Assembly: GCA_025455225.1 (NCBI GenBank)
Contig: JALOMY010000152.1
Location: forward strand, 1 to 7,099
Origin: Cyclobacteriaceae bacterium
GTDB taxonomy: Bacteria > Bacteroidota > Bacteroidia > Cytophagales > Cyclobacteriaceae
Direction: 5' to 3'
Length of the DNA stretch: 7,099 bases
Part shown: in pieces, positions 6,793 to 7,099 of the stretch
Layout of the letters: each line of letters begins with the position of its first letter
Position numbering within the stretch: the first letter of the stretch is position 1
The notes under the pieces: model-generated
The model's database searches: none
What the model was told of the DNA's origin: nothing
The model's input: only the letters and a program-made list of their open reading frames with translations
Program-made: the position numbers and the translations under genes

Positions 6793-6833
6793 ACATGTAT
6801 ATAATTTGTGGAAATAAATACCGATTCAGAACT

Positions 6834-7099
6834 TCACTTTAACCTGGCTATTATTATGCCCGTGGTAATTTCTTCGCTTTTGGTTCGTTCATCAACCGGC
6901 ATTTGCTGAATGATTTTTTTTCGTTTTGATCTTGTTGACTGATTCACAACGCGTAATTCCATGAGGCCAATAATTGGCTCTATTTTACTGGCAGTTGTTG
7001 TGGAAAGTAAATTACCTGAATGCTGGTCGTGCAGATCTTTTTTAACTTGAGTGTCAATCTGGATTGAATCGTTGTTGGTCATAACGGCTGATTCAACAG
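6834..7099 (-). CDS. Unrecognised protein, 3' portion; start may be outside the window
   Basis: The reverse-strand frame is open from the right edge of the window to a TGA at 6834-6836. An ATG at 7080-7082 would give 82 residues, but at least five more in-frame codons (reading VESAV) precede it without a stop, so a longer protein cut by the window edge is likely. The visible part is polar, rich in Thr, Ser, Gln and Lys, without signal peptide or membrane helix. It has a basic cluster (STRSKRKK) and ends in EEITTGIIIARLK. The beginning (DSIQIDTQVKKD, then SGNLLSTTTASK) looks like a low-complexity linker, the end like a short beta-rich tail. It lies 41 nt upstream of the secreted protein gene and points the same way, so the two are probably an operon. 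An anti-sigma-like or envelope protein is possible by analogy with similar Bacteroidota gene pairs, but nothing here proves it. Confidence 0.55.
   Translation of the reverse strand, partial: VESAVMTNNDSIQIDTQVKKDLHDQHSGNLLSTTTASKIEPIIGLMELRVVNQSTRSKRKKIIQQMPVDERTKSEEITTGIIIARLK

Noticed and set aside
6791..6800. Palindrome ATACATGTAT touching the start codon of the secreted-protein gene
   Set aside because: A single 10-bp AT-rich palindrome is expected by chance in such a leader, and no second copy was seen in the window.

Overview
The window looks like an ordinary chromosomal stretch of a Bacteroidota bacterium, most likely of the Cytophagales/Cytophagia type. The signs are the absence of Shine-Dalgarno-like sequences before the starts, a 'GroES family' co-chaperone with the extended insert seen in this group, a membrane-anchored AraC regulator (7-TM plus HTH), a lipoprotein-type S41 peptidase, and outer-membrane proteins ending in aromatic residues. 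The phylum assignment is inference from gene types; there is no rRNA or other marker here. No tRNA, rRNA, CRISPR array, insertion sequence or phage gene was seen.

Layout. Positions 2-1716 hold a forward run: the 3' end of a GroES-like co-chaperone gene, a 67-residue conserved-looking small protein of unknown function, and a 386-residue 7-TM/AraC membrane regulator starting at TTG. They are separated by only 27-29 nt and may be co-transcribed. A small hairpin follows the regulator. Positions 1805-3727 hold a two-gene forward unit separated by 6 nt: a secreted, probably outer-membrane beta-barrel protein and a tricorn-like S41 serine peptidase lipoprotein. This unit ends in a perfect 16-bp hairpin that also serves as the end of the opposing gene. 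Positions 3783-4658 (reverse) encode a membrane-anchored diheme cytochrome c, divergent from an AraC/PchR-like soluble regulator at 4750-5700. The 91-nt region between them carries three direct AAACGGA heptamers at near-integral helical spacing. Positions 5770-7099 (reverse) hold a secreted protein with a probable C-terminal barrel and, upstream of it in the same direction, the 3' part of an unrecognised gene cut by the window edge.

How the genes may work together. The membrane regulator could sense an envelope or extracellular signal and control the adjacent envelope proteins (barrel plus lipoprotein peptidase). The divergent AraC regulator is the natural candidate to control the cytochrome c gene and itself. 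Both are inferences from arrangement only. There is no gene-free stretch over 300 bases; the longest gaps (about 90 nt) are described individually. I see no convincing evidence of a new multi-gene system; the strongest structured signals not explained by coding are the triple heptamer and the convergent terminator.
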